A stretch of DNA of 64,000 bases from Alkalicoccus urumqiensis (GCF_002993335.1 NZ_PVNS01000005.1:62001-126000), one strand, 5' to 3'; shown: positions 7,798 through 17,195, numbered from the stretch's first letter. Program-made: numbers and translations. The notes: generated by a model not told the origin, from the letters alone.

Positions 7798-8802
7798 TCA
7801 GCGTACGAAACGGTGGTTTCCAATAACAGCCGTGGCACGCTTATTCATAAACAGCGCAGTACGAGTCACCCGCGGATTGTGGAAATAAAGTGCGTTCCCC
7901 GCCGGAGATTCACCAAGAAGGGCGTCGCGGGCAGCCTGAATCGCGCTCTGGCTTGCCGGACGGTTGATTTTCCCGGTCATTGCCGGTGTAAACTGGCTCC
8001 GCTGGTAGATAACCCCGCGGACCGTACTTGGAAAGCGGCTGTCCGAAACGCGGTTCAGGACAACACTTCCAACCGCAACCTGACCTTTATACGGCTCACC
8101 GCCTGCTTCCTGCTGAATCAGTCGTGCAAGAAGATCCAGGTCCTGTGGATCCACTGCTTCCTCTGCCTGGGCCGTCTGTACTTCCGGCTCGTAGCTCAGA
8201 TTCGATTTCATCGCTGTCGGAATAACCCGTGCCAGCGTCTCTCCTGCATAAAGAGCATCCGAATTCAGCTGGTTCCGCTCCCGCAGGTGATCTGCGCTGA
8301 TGCCGAGGCTCGAGGCGATGGAAGCAACTGTATCACCCGGCTTAATCGTGTACGGGCTGATGGCATCCACCGTTACCGTGCGGTCTGCATAGCCGACGCG
8401 GCTGTGGGAAAGCTCTCCCACGTGGCGGAGCGGAAGATATGTCCGTCCGTTATCTACGTGCGGAACAGCATCAAGGCCATAGGACTTTCCGTTCAATGCA
8501 ATTTCCGGCTCATCGATCTTCATGGTCAGTGTATCGCCTGTCGGGGTATGTACACGAACCTGCTGGGTGTCCTGGTTCCACTCTACCTGGGCACCGAGCT
8601 CTTCGGTAATCAGGCGTACAGGTACGAGCGTCCGCCCCTGTTCGATTTTTACCGGCTCATCCATGTTCAGTGTCTGACCGTTTACTTTCACATCCGGTGC
8701 ATCGGATGCCTGGGCACTCCCGGCAAAAGCGAATAGTCCAGCAGCAGCGGCGGTTGTCATCAATAGTTTCTTCAGCATATAAAAAGCAGGCGGGGCCTGC
8801 AT
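7798..8802 (-). CDS. Secreted LysM/SleB-type cell wall hydrolase with copper-amine-oxidase-like N domain
   Basis: 334 residues. Signal peptide with a hydrophobic run at about 17-30 and cleavage after SAQA; a copper amine oxidase N-terminal (stalk) domain at about 38-145 (QGRTLVPVRLI, GRTYLPLRHVG); a LysM at about 150-195 (YTIKPGDTVASIA); and a SleB/CwlJ-type Hydrolase_2 domain at about 220-334 (LLARLIQQEAGGEP, VGSVVLNRV, ALYFHNP). The catalytic Glu is in RLIQQEAGGE. It is expected to cut spore cortex or vegetative peptidoglycan. ATG 8802 is chosen because AAGGA lies 6 bases upstream; the in-frame ATG at 8778 has none. Confidence 0.92.
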   Translation of the reverse strand: MQAPPAFYMLKKLLMTTAAAAGLFAFAGSAQASDAPDVKVNGQTLNMDEPVKIEQGRTLVPVRLITEELGAQVEWNQDTQQVRVHTPTGDTLTMKIDEPEIALNGKSYGLDAVPHVDNGRTYLPLRHVGELSHSRVGYADRTVTVDAISPYTIKPGDTVASIASSLGISADHLRERNQLNSDALYAGETLARVIPTAMKSNLSYEPEVQTAQAEEAVDPQDLDLLARLIQQEAGGEPYKGQVAVGSVVLNRVSDSRFPSTVRGVIYQRSQFTPAMTGKINRPASQSAIQAARDALLGESPAGNALYFHNPRVTRTALFMNKRATAVIGNHRFVR

Positions 8803-9003
8803 TCACCGTCCTTTTCAAAAATAGTCTTTTCGACCGTCCGCATCAGAAGATGTCGAACGATGTCTACCGGAGACTATTATAGCGGAAGGAAACCTGAAGG
8901 TGGCGGTTGTCATCGCTTTTTAATCGAATCGTAATTTTTTCATTGTTTTGTCATATTTCAGACCGAATGCCTGGAAGAGTAACCCGATAGAATCAGCCTT
9001 TTT

Positions 9004-9060
9004 AAAGAAAGCACGGCCGGCGGACCTGGCGGAGCGGTCCGCCGGCAGGTGCTGCTTTCT
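9004..9060 (-). terminator. Intrinsic terminator
   Basis: GCCGGCGGACC pairs with GGTCCGCCGGC on the minus strand, and AGAAAGC/GCTTTCT extends the stem, ending in CTTTCTTT. It ends the downstream-reading PepSY gene at 9077. Confidence 0.75.
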
Positions 9061-9076
9061 CCCTCTCTCCCGGACG

Positions 9077-9667
9077 TCAGTCGTGGTAAAGCACGTCTCC
9101 GGTTTCAGCATCGATATAGATATCCATGTCATCCCCGATGCCTTCTACTTCCACTTCGTAAACGAGCATGCCATTCTCCCGCTCCAGCTCCAGGTCATCA
9201 ATATACCCGCCGCCGGCGAAGTCGAGCGCAATCTGACGTGCTTCCTCAGCCTGAATGCCGGGGCCGTCCGGAGAAGCTGCCTGTCCGCCGCTTCCTTCTC
9301 CATGGTACGACCGGAGATCGTCATCCACCCACACGATCTCGCCTGTGTAGGCATCCACGTAGACATCGCCGTCATCGTCTCCGGATAAATCAATATCCAC
9401 TTCATAAAGAAGACGTCCATGTTCTCTCTCTTTTTCCACTTCCTCCACGTAACCTTCTGGGAACGCTTCCCGGACGATGTCCGCTGCAGCTTCTCTTGAC
9501 ATCGGCTGTTTCTGCTCATCCGGCGCGTTTCCCTCTGTACTGTCAGCTGTTTCTGTCTGCTGCGGAAGCACCGCTGTGTTCATATCATCGCTGTTGTCGG
9601 AAGCGAACGCATAGCCGGCACCTCCTACAATGGCTGCTGTAGTAACGAGAAGTACTGTTTTCTTCAT
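9077..9667 (-). CDS. Secreted protein with two PepSY domains
   Basis: 196 residues: signal peptide (about 1-23, ending YAFA), an acidic low-complexity linker, then two PepSY repeats (about 57-120 and 135-196). Each repeat has the helix-plus-strands pattern ending in a DVYVDAYTGEIVWVD or DIYIDAETGDVLY block. PepSY domains inhibit or modulate extracellular proteases or act in sensing. ATG 9667 is chosen because AAGGAG is 8 bases upstream; the upstream in-frame GTG overlaps that site. It lies just downstream of a two-component operon that ends with another PepSY gene, but a terminator separates the two. Confidence 0.85.
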   Translation of the reverse strand: MKKTVLLVTTAAIVGGAGYAFASDNSDDMNTAVLPQQTETADSTEGNAPDEQKQPMSREAAADIVREAFPEGYVEEVEKEREHGRLLYEVDIDLSGDDDGDVYVDAYTGEIVWVDDDLRSYHGEGSGGQAASPDGPGIQAEEARQIALDFAGGGYIDDLELERENGMLVYEVEVEGIGDDMDIYIDAETGDVLYHD

Positions 9668-9776
9668 CGAACTCACTCCTTATGTTTTGATACTTTCACT
9701 ATATCCCCCGGGAATGAGAAAACATCGTCAGAAGAATGAGAAATCGATGAGAAATAGAACATGTTCTGATGAGAAA

Positions 9777-9803
9777 CAAAAAACGCTCCAGAAAAGGAGC
9801 GCT
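9777..9803 (-). terminator. Intrinsic terminator
   Basis: Minus-strand stem CGCTCC / GGAGCG with a 6-base loop and TTTTTTG tail. It ends the response regulator-kinase-PepSY operon. Confidence 0.8.
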
Positions 9804-9812
9804 CAAACGGTA

Positions 9813-10511
9813 TTATTCGTCAATTTCCACCCGGAGAACTTCGCCGGTGTAGGCATCGATCCAGATATCTGCATCCCGGTCCCCGCTCTCGATTTCGATC
9901 TCGTACACGAGGCGCCCGTCTTCTTCTCCCCGGTCGATGTCATCGATTGTTCCAGGAAATTCCTCCAGCGCGATGGCACCGGCTTCCTCTTCTGTAAGCG
10001 GCTCCGGCGGTGCCGTTTCCTGCGTGGTCAGAAGATCGACTTCACCTGTAACGGCGTCAATTTCCAGCTGACTTTCCTGCGTGCCGTCCACGGCTGTTAC
10101 CGTGTAAAACGAACGGTTCTCTGCCTGCTGCAGTTCCAAGGCGATTATTTCTGCACTTTCTGACAAGGCTGCCGCAACAACGCCTCGGATCTCTTCTTCC
10201 GGCAGCACCTCAGGCTCTTCATCCGGTGCTTCTGGTTCCGTCTCAAAAGCTTCATTCAGCTGCATGGATAAAATGGTTCCGTCCGTGCGGTCGACGCGGA
10301 CATCATATTCCCCTTCGGCAGTGGTAAGAAGAACGAGGAAAGCGTCCCCATCTTCGCGGATACCGCCGACCGTCCCCTGGTACCGCTCTTCAAGCATCAT
10401 CTGTATCTCTTCTCCCTGAACTTCCTCTTCCCCCTGAAACAGTATCCATCCGGCCGCAGCGGCCGCCAGGAGGAAAACGACCGGCAGACTAATGATCCAC
10501 ACTCGTTTCAT
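9813..10511 (-). CDS. Membrane-anchored PepSY protein (YkoI-like)
   Basis: 232 residues with an N-terminal membrane anchor (about 5-25) and an acidic extracellular part made of PepSY-like repeats; the last (about 165-232) ends in DADIWIDAYTGEVLRVEI. It overlaps the sensor kinase gene by 23 bases. The order response regulator, kinase, PepSY protein matches B. subtilis ykoG-ykoH-ykoI. The PepSY part may be the extracytoplasmic partner of the kinase; that role is inference from the operon. Confidence 0.83.
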   Translation of the reverse strand: MKRVWIISLPVVFLLAAAAAGWILFQGEEEVQGEEIQMMLEERYQGTVGGIREDGDAFLVLLTTAEGEYDVRVDRTDGTILSMQLNEAFETEPEAPDEEPEVLPEEEIRGVVAAALSESAEIIALELQQAENRSFYTVTAVDGTQESQLEIDAVTGEVDLLTTQETAPPEPLTEEEAGAIALEEFPGTIDDIDRGEEDGRLVYEIEIESGDRDADIWIDAYTGEVLRVEIDE

Positions 10512-11859
10512 CTGCTTCTCCTTTCTTCGGCAGGCTCACAGAAAACGTCGATCCTTCTCCATACGTACTTTGAAGCGTCAGCGAGCCGTGATGCAGATCT
10601 GTTATCTGCTTTGCAATGGCCAGCCCGAGACCGGTGCCGCCTTTTGCTCTTGTGCGGGCTTTATCCACCCGGTAAAACCGGTCAAACACCGCTTCCTGAT
10701 CTTCTTCGCGAATACCGATCCCGTGATCTCTCACGTGGAAAACAACCTCTTGTTCATTTGTCTCCAGCGTAACATGAACGTCATCTTCCGAGTATTTTAA
10801 CGCATTTTCAATAAGAAGGTACGCGAGCTGCTTCAGATGCATTTCACTTCCATACACGACCGCTGATTCTTCCGGAACGTGAATCGTTCGCTGGTACGCT
10901 TCGGAAAGCCGTTTTCCTGTCGAAGAAAATACAGCGCCCGCATCCACCAGCCCTTTTTCTACACGGAGGTTTTCACCGGAAGCAAGAGCAAGCATCTGGT
11001 TCGTCATTTCTTTCATCCGCTCCGCCTCCGACTCTATTGCTTCGGAGGCTTCCTCTACCACGTCCGGTCTGTCTCTGCCCCTCCGTTTCAGCAGCTGGGC
11101 GTAGCTTCCAATGACGGTAAGCGGCGTTTTCAATTCATGGGAGGCGTCGGATACGAACTGCTGCTGTTTATGATAGTTTTCCTCCAGCAGCGCCATCATG
11201 CTGTTAAATGTCTCCCCCATTTCCCCGAGCTCATCTTTCCGTCCGTCCGGTACATCGATCCGCTGAAAAGTGCCGTTCTGCTGGATCTGCTTCATCGTTT
11301 CCACAAGTGACTGGATCGGCCGCAGCACAAACCGGCTCAATGAACGTGCCGCAATGTAGGACGGGAGCAGCAGCGCCAGGGATGCCGCAATCAGGATAAC
11401 GCGGAGAATCTGAAGTGTTTCTTCATACTGCGACAGCGGTTCAATCACTTCGAGGGAGGCGACACGCCCGTTTTCCCAGAGTACCGGGACCCTTCCGGCT
11501 GCATAGAGCTGATCCTGGTAGCGGAAGTAATCTGTCTGCTCAGCTGTTCGGTTTTCCGTCGTAACAGGAAGCCGCTGCAGCTCTGTATTCCTGGACGTTA
11601 CCGTGACAAGCGCCTCGTTCGTCTGGTCCAGCACACGGATCATCCCGTCGCCGGAAACGTAGGATTCCACGTAGGAAGCCGGGTCTCCCCGCTGATCATT
11701 AACAACTTCTGCGGCGGTTCTTGCCTGGTTGAGCGCCCGGTCCAGTTCCCCGTTCATCAGACTCTGCTGGAAAAGGACGTAGATTCCTGAGTTAATAAGC
11801 AGCAGAAAGATGAGCAGCACACCTGTGGATACGACGGTGATGCGGCGGGACAGTTTCAT
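10489..11859 (-). CDS. Sensor histidine kinase (YkoH-like)
   Basis: 456 residues: membrane helix at about 8-30, extracellular sensor of about 120 residues, second helix at about 150-172, HAMP (about 172-225), HisKA with the phospho-acceptor His in DASHELKTPLTV (about 242), and HATPase_c with the N box (LLIENALKYS), the G1 box (DHGIGIRE) and GGTGLGLAI. All catalytic motifs are intact. It starts within the last codons of the response regulator gene (ATGA overlap at 11856-11859) and overlaps the following PepSY gene. The signal is unknown. Confidence 0.94.
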   Translation of the reverse strand: MKLSRRITVVSTGVLLIFLLLINSGIYVLFQQSLMNGELDRALNQARTAAEVVNDQRGDPASYVESYVSGDGMIRVLDQTNEALVTVTSRNTELQRLPVTTENRTAEQTDYFRYQDQLYAAGRVPVLWENGRVASLEVIEPLSQYEETLQILRVILIAASLALLLPSYIAARSLSRFVLRPIQSLVETMKQIQQNGTFQRIDVPDGRKDELGEMGETFNSMMALLEENYHKQQQFVSDASHELKTPLTVIGSYAQLLKRRGRDRPDVVEEASEAIESEAERMKEMTNQMLALASGENLRVEKGLVDAGAVFSSTGKRLSEAYQRTIHVPEESAVVYGSEMHLKQLAYLLIENALKYSEDDVHVTLETNEQEVVFHVRDHGIGIREEDQEAVFDRFYRVDKARTRAKGGTGLGLAIAKQITDLHHGSLTLQSTYGEGSTFSVSLPKKGEADETSVDH

Positions 11860-12545
11860 GAAACCGGCTCTTTCAGCACATATCCGACGCCCCGCACCGT
11901 CCGTATATAAGCCGCTTCATATGGTTTGTCCATTTTCTGCCGTAGGTAACGTACATACACATCCACGACATTCGTTTCACCGGCATAGGCAAATCCCCAT
12001 ACCTGATCGAGCAGCTGCTCCCGGGAAAGAACGTGGTTCGGATGCTCCAGAAAACAGTGGAGCAGATCAAATTCCCGGGGAGTCAGGTCCAGAAGATCCT
12101 CCCCGCGGAACGCTTCCCGCCTCGGTACATTCAGTGTAAGGGCACCGAATGTGAGCGCCTCCTCCTGTCCGGCGGCTGCTCCGCCTCTGCGGAGAAGAAC
12201 CCGTATCCGTGCCAGAAGCTCCTCCATATCAAACGGCTTTGTCATGTAGTCATCCGCCCCTTGATCGAGTCCCGTCACTTTATCGACGGTCGCATCCCGT
12301 GCTGTCAGCATGAGAACCGGCTCTGTCTGCTTCTCCCGGCGGATTCTCCGGAGCAGCTCCATGCCGCTGAGCCCCGGGAGCATCACATCGAGGATATATA
12401 AATCAAACGTTTCTTCCTGAATATTTTCCCACGCGTGCAGGCCATCGTAATCGATCGACACTTCATAGCCTTCGTATTCAAGCTCCAGCTGCAGCACACG
12501 GGCAATCTTTTCTTCATCTTCGACAATTTTTATTCTCGGCGCCAT
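11856..12545 (-). CDS. OmpR-family response regulator (YkoG-like)
   Basis: 229 residues. Receiver domain with acidic pair D10/E11, phospho-acceptor D53 (YILDVMLPG) and the conserved Lys in DDYMTKPF; winged-helix DNA-binding domain from about 130 (LTPREFDLLHCFLEHPN, VDVYVRYLRQKMD, IRTVRGVGYVL). The start is ATG 12545, set by GGAGGT 7 bases upstream; an open frame extends another 46 codons but shows no conserved sequence. First gene of the operon with the kinase and PepSY protein. The first repeat copy lies about 100 bases upstream. Confidence 0.94.
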   Translation of the reverse strand: MAPRIKIVEDEEKIARVLQLELEYEGYEVSIDYDGLHAWENIQEETFDLYILDVMLPGLSGMELLRRIRREKQTEPVLMLTARDATVDKVTGLDQGADDYMTKPFDMEELLARIRVLLRRGGAAAGQEEALTFGALTLNVPRREAFRGEDLLDLTPREFDLLHCFLEHPNHVLSREQLLDQVWGFAYAGETNVVDVYVRYLRQKMDKPYEAAYIRTVRGVGYVLKEPVS

Positions 12546-12642
12546 CCCAGCCACCTCCATCTCTTCTTTCAATCTAGCAGGGAAGGTGGCTTTTGACAAC
12601 TGCCGCACCACCATAGGATAAAAAGCAGTGCCGCAATAGAAT

Positions 12643-13424
12643 ATAAAATAAACCAGGCAGAAACCGCCTGGACTTAAAAGCAAAGGGAAATTTGCTGAAT
12701 AGGTTCCCGATTTCTGCCTGCACCTGCAGCCGTACGCGTTCCGGAGGGAACGGGCTCAACTAATTCCTTCTTCCTTCCGTCAGAAGGAATGGATTTTCGC
12801 CTCGTTCGGATCCTCCCGGAGTCGACGGCTTCCGGTTTCGACAGGTAGAAAGAAAACGCTTGATAGAAGCAGTCTCTTTCGCATAGTGAATGCTGTAATC
12901 CAATCGAATTATATGAGATCATCTCGGCCTTATAGACATCGATTCCGCTACGGTTCATCTGTGTCCACTCCTATTTTATTACGCTTCGAAGCGTTCGGCA
13001 GAGACGCCGGTGGGATTAAGCGCAGTCGCCCGAAAAGCGGAAGCGCCCTGGTTACGAGCGACCAGTCCTGGAGGCCCTGCCAACGAAAGCTGCTCTTTGC
13101 TTTCTTCGGCAGGGGTGAAGGAACCTCGAGCGAGTGGGCGCTGGAGCTGGACAATGCTTCGATTGAAGAAGCATGGCTCCGCGCGGCCGCGGCGCATGCC
13201 AGAAGATCACTGCCCTGCGCCTTAAACCAAAGGCCGGCTCCGCTCATGCTATACAGCCGTGCTAATAGCGCCCGGCTGGAAGACAAGCCCACGGCAAGCT
13301 TCTGCCGAAAAGCGGAGAAGCTCCATTTACAAAAACAAACGGCACATAGATCAGAACGTTGAAATGCTATAACCCTTGGCATCTCTGCTCGAAAGAGGCT
13401 TCGAATTTTATACTTTTCTGAACT
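12643..13424 (-). repeat. Dispersed structured repeat, copy 1 (782 bp)
   Basis: Strongly similar to 53977-54759 over its full length and to 21043-21530 (inverted and shortened). Oriented by its terminator-like end, it reads on the minus strand: 5' AAGTATAAAATTCGAAGC near 13410, then a GC-rich block rich in hairpins, a less conserved middle (about 12860-12970), a second conserved block, and a final stem at 12652-12671 (CCAGGC / GCCTGG) followed by TTATTTTAT. Open frames exist on both strands but none has a ribosome site or codon-like conservation. It fills the gap between the RND exporter terminator and the response regulator gene; no other gene is seen in 12546-13489. Confidence 0.9.
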
Positions 13425-13427
13425 ATG

Positions 13428-13470
13428 AGAAAGCCTTCCGTGATCTGAATTGGCTCACGGAAGGCTTTTC
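13428..13470 (-). terminator. Intrinsic terminator of the RND exporter gene
   Basis: AGCCTTCCGTGA pairs with TCACGGAAGGCT around an 11-base loop; CTTTCTC follows on the minus strand. The repeat copy starts a few bases beyond it. Confidence 0.8.
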
Positions 13471-13489
13471 AAACATTACCTCACTTCTT

Positions 13490-16400
13490 TCACCGCCGTG
13501 CTTTCCGCGGGTTCGTTCCGAATGTCTGTGCAAAGGCGGTGTAGAGCGCCGGCACAATGATAACGGTCAGAAGCGCGGAGAAAATGAGTCCTGCAATAAT
13601 GGACACGGCCAGCGGCTGAAACAACACATCGCCGCCTAGTGCTACTGGAGTGAGTGCTCCGATGGCTGTAAATGCCGTCAGTAGAATTGGACGGAGACGA
13701 ACCCGTCCTGCTTCAACGACAGCATCCTGAAGCCCCATGCCTTCCAGCCGCCGCTGTTTGATGAACTCCAGCAGAACGATGGAGTTTCTGACGACGATAC
13801 CGGAAAGGGACACGATACCGAGAAGGGCGGTAAAACCAAGTCCTGTCTGCGTCAGGAACAGTCCGACCATGGCTCCGGAGGCCGCAATATGAACGGTGGA
13901 CAGCACGAGGAACGGAATCGTAAGCGAATAAAACTGGATCGCAATAACGATGTAAATAAGAAACAGAACGAGAACAAACAGCGTAGCAAGTTCGAGAATA
14001 AAGTCGGAGCGGGCGTCGGTTTCCCCGCCGAGGCTGATCGCATACGCCTCGTCATATTCCGTTTCCGTCTCTGCAATTATCTCTTCAATCTGATTCTCCA
14101 GACCGCTCGTATCCTCTACAGCCGGGAAAACACGGACTGTGACAGTCCGGTCGCCGTCTGCACGGATGATCTGCGGAATGATCTCTTCCTCCTGCTCCGT
14201 GACGAGCGTGGCAAGAGAGATCAGCTCCGGCGGCCCGTCCTGAGCGGAAGCGGCAGGCACTTCAATTTCTTCGAGGTTGATCGATTCGCCGCGCTCGATA
14301 CGGTCCTGGGTGAGCTGCAGATCAATCGTTTCCTCCGCTGAACGGAAAGTCAGAAGTGGAATGCCTTCGGTCCGGAGGCCGATCTGCTCACTGATATCCG
14401 CTCTCGTCAGACCTGCTTCCTCCATTTCCTCCGCCACCGGCTCATACACGAGCGCCGGACGTCTCGGGCCGAGGTCATCGAGAACCGTTCCGCTTTCTTC
14501 AAGCGTCCGGATGTCTTCCTGAAGATCTGCACTGATATCCATCAGCGTTTCCACTTCCGGTCCGGTAAGCGTCAGCGCAACCGGCGCTCCGACAGGCGGA
14601 CCGGCTTCTATTGTTGTCAATTCAATTTCTGCGTCCGGATAGCTGTCCTGAAGCGGATCCGTCCAGCGGGAAATCGTCTCCAGCGCGGACTGATCCTCCC
14701 GGTTTACCCGCAGCAGCAGATTGCCGGTTTCCTCGCCGGTATTCTCCTGCCCCTGCCCGAAAAGCGGCGGCAGGCCTTCTCCGGCATAAACGGCTGTTTC
14801 GTAAACATTGCTGTCTTCGTCGAGGATATCGTCCCGCATATCCTCCAGCACAGACTCTGTCTCCTGGAGCGTCGTACCTGCAGGCATCCGCACTTCCACC
14901 GTTACTTCATCGCGGTCCGTGCTCGGGAAAAATTCAACGGGAATGAACGGGACGAGCCCGTAAAAGGCCGTCGTCAGAGCAAGTCCGGCTATGGCTGTTT
15001 TCCACGGATGACGAACGACTTTCCTTAACAGCGTATCGCTGTACCAGTCAGCCAGCTTCGTCAGCGGCTTCCCGAGAAAACCGTCTGATTCTCGGCGGTG
15101 GGACTGCCGCGCTTCCTGCTTCTTTCTCCGCCAGATCAAGAAAATCGGCACGAGCGTCAGAGCAACGAGCGTCGATGCGATGATCGTCGTAATCAATGTC
15201 GTTGGAAGCGCGCGGATAAAGGAGCCGTTGCTTCCCGATATAAAGACGAGCGGCAGAAAGGTAAAGACGATCGTCAGTGTGGACACGATAATCGAGACGC
15301 GCACTTCTCTGACGCCTTCCAGTGCCCCTTCCACGGCACCGAGCCCGCCCCGGTATTTATTGCGGATGTTATCCCCGACAACGATCGCATCATCGACCAG
15401 AATACCAAGGGCAACGATCAGACCGATAATCGAAATCTGGTTTAAATCTACCCCGGCAAACGGCAGCGGAATCAGTCCGATGAACACCGACACCGGAATC
15501 GCCAGAGCAACGATAACTGCGGAGGAAACGTTCAGACCGAGCAGCGTCACAACGATAACGGAAACTGCTGCAAGGGCGAATGAGAGCGCCAGATCCCCGA
15601 AAATCTCTTCTACAATTGTCTGCTGCGTGTAAAACAGATCCAGCGTGGCGTTTTCCGGAAGATCTTCAGCAAGTGTCTGCATCCGGTCATCCACCGCCTC
15701 ATGAAGCTGCGGAATGCTCTCTCCGGGTTCCGGAAGGACGGTAAAGGAAAGCGCCGGTGTTCCTTCAAAGGTAATCCGGTCATCCGGCGTATCCAGATTA
15801 ACACCGGAGGAAGCGACATCTTCCAGAAAAACCGTGTCCCCTTGAGGAGAGGTGCCTACAGCTATAGAATCGACCGCTTCCGGTGATTCCAGCGTTTCCA
15901 GTTTCAGCTGTACGTTTTCGGCTTCATTTTCCTGCACGCCGAGAGGTGGTACAGAAAGTTCACCTTCGATGGCACTTATGACGTCCGGAATTTGAATCCC
16001 GGCTTCTGCCAGAGCGTCCCCGTCGAGATCGATGAGATACTGCTGATCCGGGAAGCCTTTTACCGTCACTCCGGACACACCCGGTATTCCTTCGACATCT
16101 GAAGCCCATTCCTCAACAGTATCACGAAGCTCATACAGTTCTTCGTAGGAATCTCCTAAAATATGATAGCTCGAGAGTGCCCCGAGTCCCTCAGCCTGCG
16201 AAACGGACGGCACCGCCGTTTCCGGCAGGTCTCCTTCCGTATCCGCCACCGCCTGATCAATATCTGCTGTTACTTCACGGACCGGCGTGCCATCTTCTAT
16301 TTCCATTGTAACGGACGAAAATCCGGCGGTGGAAACAGAATTAATTGATGAAATCCCATCGATTCCCTCCACGGCGTCCTCAAGCGGGACGGTCACCTGC

Positions 16401-16576
16401 TGCTCTACCTCTTCCGGCGAGCCGCCTGGGTACGGGGTGGAAATAATAGACACATTGACGGAGATTTCCGGCACTTCCCGCTGCGGCAGCTGAAACAGCG
16501 TCAATACTCCCAGAACAATAAAAATCAGAACAAACATCAGTGTAATTTTCGGGCGTTCGATCACTTTTGCATACAT
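13490..16576 (-). CDS. swrC: RND-family efflux transporter (SwrC/YerP-like)
   Basis: Proton-driven exporter of 1028 residues, full length for the HAE-1/AcrB group. It has the TM1 signature (VIERPKITLMFV), two large extracellular loops, and 12 expected helices; the proton-relay aspartates are in GILVDDAIVVGDN in TM4. In Bacillus the homologue SwrC exports surfactin and needs no TolC partner; none is seen here. ATG 16576 is preferred: GAGAGGA lies 11 bases upstream and family alignment starts here, while the further in-frame ATG at 16615 lies inside a palindromic operator. The adjacent TetR gene matches the yerO-yerP arrangement, so the symbol is a probable orthologue call. Confidence 0.92.
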   Translation of the reverse strand: MYAKVIERPKITLMFVLIFIVLGVLTLFQLPQREVPEISVNVSIISTPYPGGSPEEVEQQVTVPLEDAVEGIDGISSINSVSTAGFSSVTMEIEDGTPVREVTADIDQAVADTEGDLPETAVPSVSQAEGLGALSSYHILGDSYEELYELRDTVEEWASDVEGIPGVSGVTVKGFPDQQYLIDLDGDALAEAGIQIPDVISAIEGELSVPPLGVQENEAENVQLKLETLESPEAVDSIAVGTSPQGDTVFLEDVASSGVNLDTPDDRITFEGTPALSFTVLPEPGESIPQLHEAVDDRMQTLAEDLPENATLDLFYTQQTIVEEIFGDLALSFALAAVSVIVVTLLGLNVSSAVIVALAIPVSVFIGLIPLPFAGVDLNQISIIGLIVALGILVDDAIVVGDNIRNKYRGGLGAVEGALEGVREVRVSIIVSTLTIVFTFLPLVFISGSNGSFIRALPTTLITTIIASTLVALTLVPIFLIWRRKKQEARQSHRRESDGFLGKPLTKLADWYSDTLLRKVVRHPWKTAIAGLALTTAFYGLVPFIPVEFFPSTDRDEVTVEVRMPAGTTLQETESVLEDMRDDILDEDSNVYETAVYAGEGLPPLFGQGQENTGEETGNLLLRVNREDQSALETISRWTDPLQDSYPDAEIELTTIEAGPPVGAPVALTLTGPEVETLMDISADLQEDIRTLEESGTVLDDLGPRRPALVYEPVAEEMEEAGLTRADISEQIGLRTEGIPLLTFRSAEETIDLQLTQDRIERGESINLEEIEVPAASAQDGPPELISLATLVTEQEEEIIPQIIRADGDRTVTVRVFPAVEDTSGLENQIEEIIAETETEYDEAYAISLGGETDARSDFILELATLFVLVLFLIYIVIAIQFYSLTIPFLVLSTVHIAASGAMVGLFLTQTGLGFTALLGIVSLSGIVVRNSIVLLEFIKQRRLEGMGLQDAVVEAGRVRLRPILLTAFTAIGALTPVALGGDVLFQPLAVSIIAGLIFSALLTVIIVPALYTAFAQTFGTNPRKARR

Positions 16577-16606
16577 GGCTGCTTCGTTCCTCTCTGCGGT
16601 GGTTTT

Positions 16607-16622
16607 ATGACACAAGTGTCAT
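16607..16622. promoter_or_regulatory. Palindromic operator, probable TetR-family binding site
   Basis: ATGACAC and GTGTCAT are perfect 7-bp arms around AA, in the 61-base gap between the TetR gene and the RND exporter start. The size and position fit a repressor site for the adjacent TetR protein. Confidence 0.7.
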
Positions 16623-16637
16623 TTTTCTGTAAAAGAA

Positions 16638-17195
16638 TTACGCACGTATGGCGTCTGATACGAGCGTATAAACTTCTTTTGACCAGGAAGCCTCGGACTG
16701 ATGATGGACGGGAATCTGCACCGTGGACATGATGAGTCCGGTCATCGTTTTCAGATCAATATCGGAACGGACGCGCCCCGCCTTTTGTTCTCTGGCAAGT
16801 ACATCCATTATTTTCTCCCGCATTTCCTGAAGAAGCTGGAACATTTTCTGCATGTTCTTTTTCACTTTTTCCGAAGCTTCCTGATCGATATACGGCATCA
16901 CTTGAAGCATCTGATGCATGTTGGCATAACGTCCCCACAGCTGAATCAGTGCCCGCACCGGTTCTTCCTCTCCGGCTGCTGCGTCCATCTTTTCAACCAC
17001 TTGATTCAGCTGATGAACCATAAATGCCGTAATAAGTACTTCTTTTTTCGGATAATAATTGTAAATAGTGCTCCGCGCCACTCCGAGTTTCTCTGCAAGC
17101 GCCTTAAAGTGAAACCCGGCATATCCGGCTTCAAGGAGAAGCGATTCGGCCGCCTGAAATAGCTGTTGCTCTGTAATTGTCGGCAGCCGCCCCAT
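16638..17195 (-). CDS. TetR-family regulator of the RND exporter (YerO-like)
   Basis: 185 residues. N-terminal helix-turn-helix domain (about 5-52: ITEQQLFQAAESLLLEAGY, ALAEKLGVARSTIYNYYPKKE) and a helical ligand-binding C-terminal part. It lies directly upstream of the RND exporter gene with a perfect dyad between them, so local repression released by an exporter substrate is likely. ATG 17195 has AAAGGG at suitable distance; the ATG three codons upstream sits directly on that site. Confidence 0.92.
   Translation of the reverse strand: MGRLPTITEQQLFQAAESLLLEAGYAGFHFKALAEKLGVARSTIYNYYPKKEVLITAFMVHQLNQVVEKMDAAAGEEEPVRALIQLWGRYANMHQMLQVMPYIDQEASEKVKKNMQKMFQLLQEMREKIMDVLAREQKAGRVRSDIDLKTMTGLIMSTVQIPVHHQSEASWSKEVYTLVSDAIRA

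Noticed and set aside
12948-13382. 144-codon open frame on the minus strand inside repeat copy 1, with a relative at 54259-54627
   Set aside because: No ribosome site, skewed Ser/Ala/Leu composition, other frames on both strands are equally open, and copy 2 breaks the frame. Such peptides look like annotation artefacts of the repeat.
13000-13424. Group I/II intron or IS605-type element as explanation of the dispersed repeat
   Set aside because: No GUGYG start, no domain V-like hairpin recognised, no transposase or reverse transcriptase, and copies lie in intergenic DNA after terminators. A remote RNA family cannot be excluded without a covariance search.
16577-16615. Upstream ATG extending the RND exporter
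   Set aside because: The codon lies in the palindromic operator and has no ribosome site; the family N-terminus starts at 16576.
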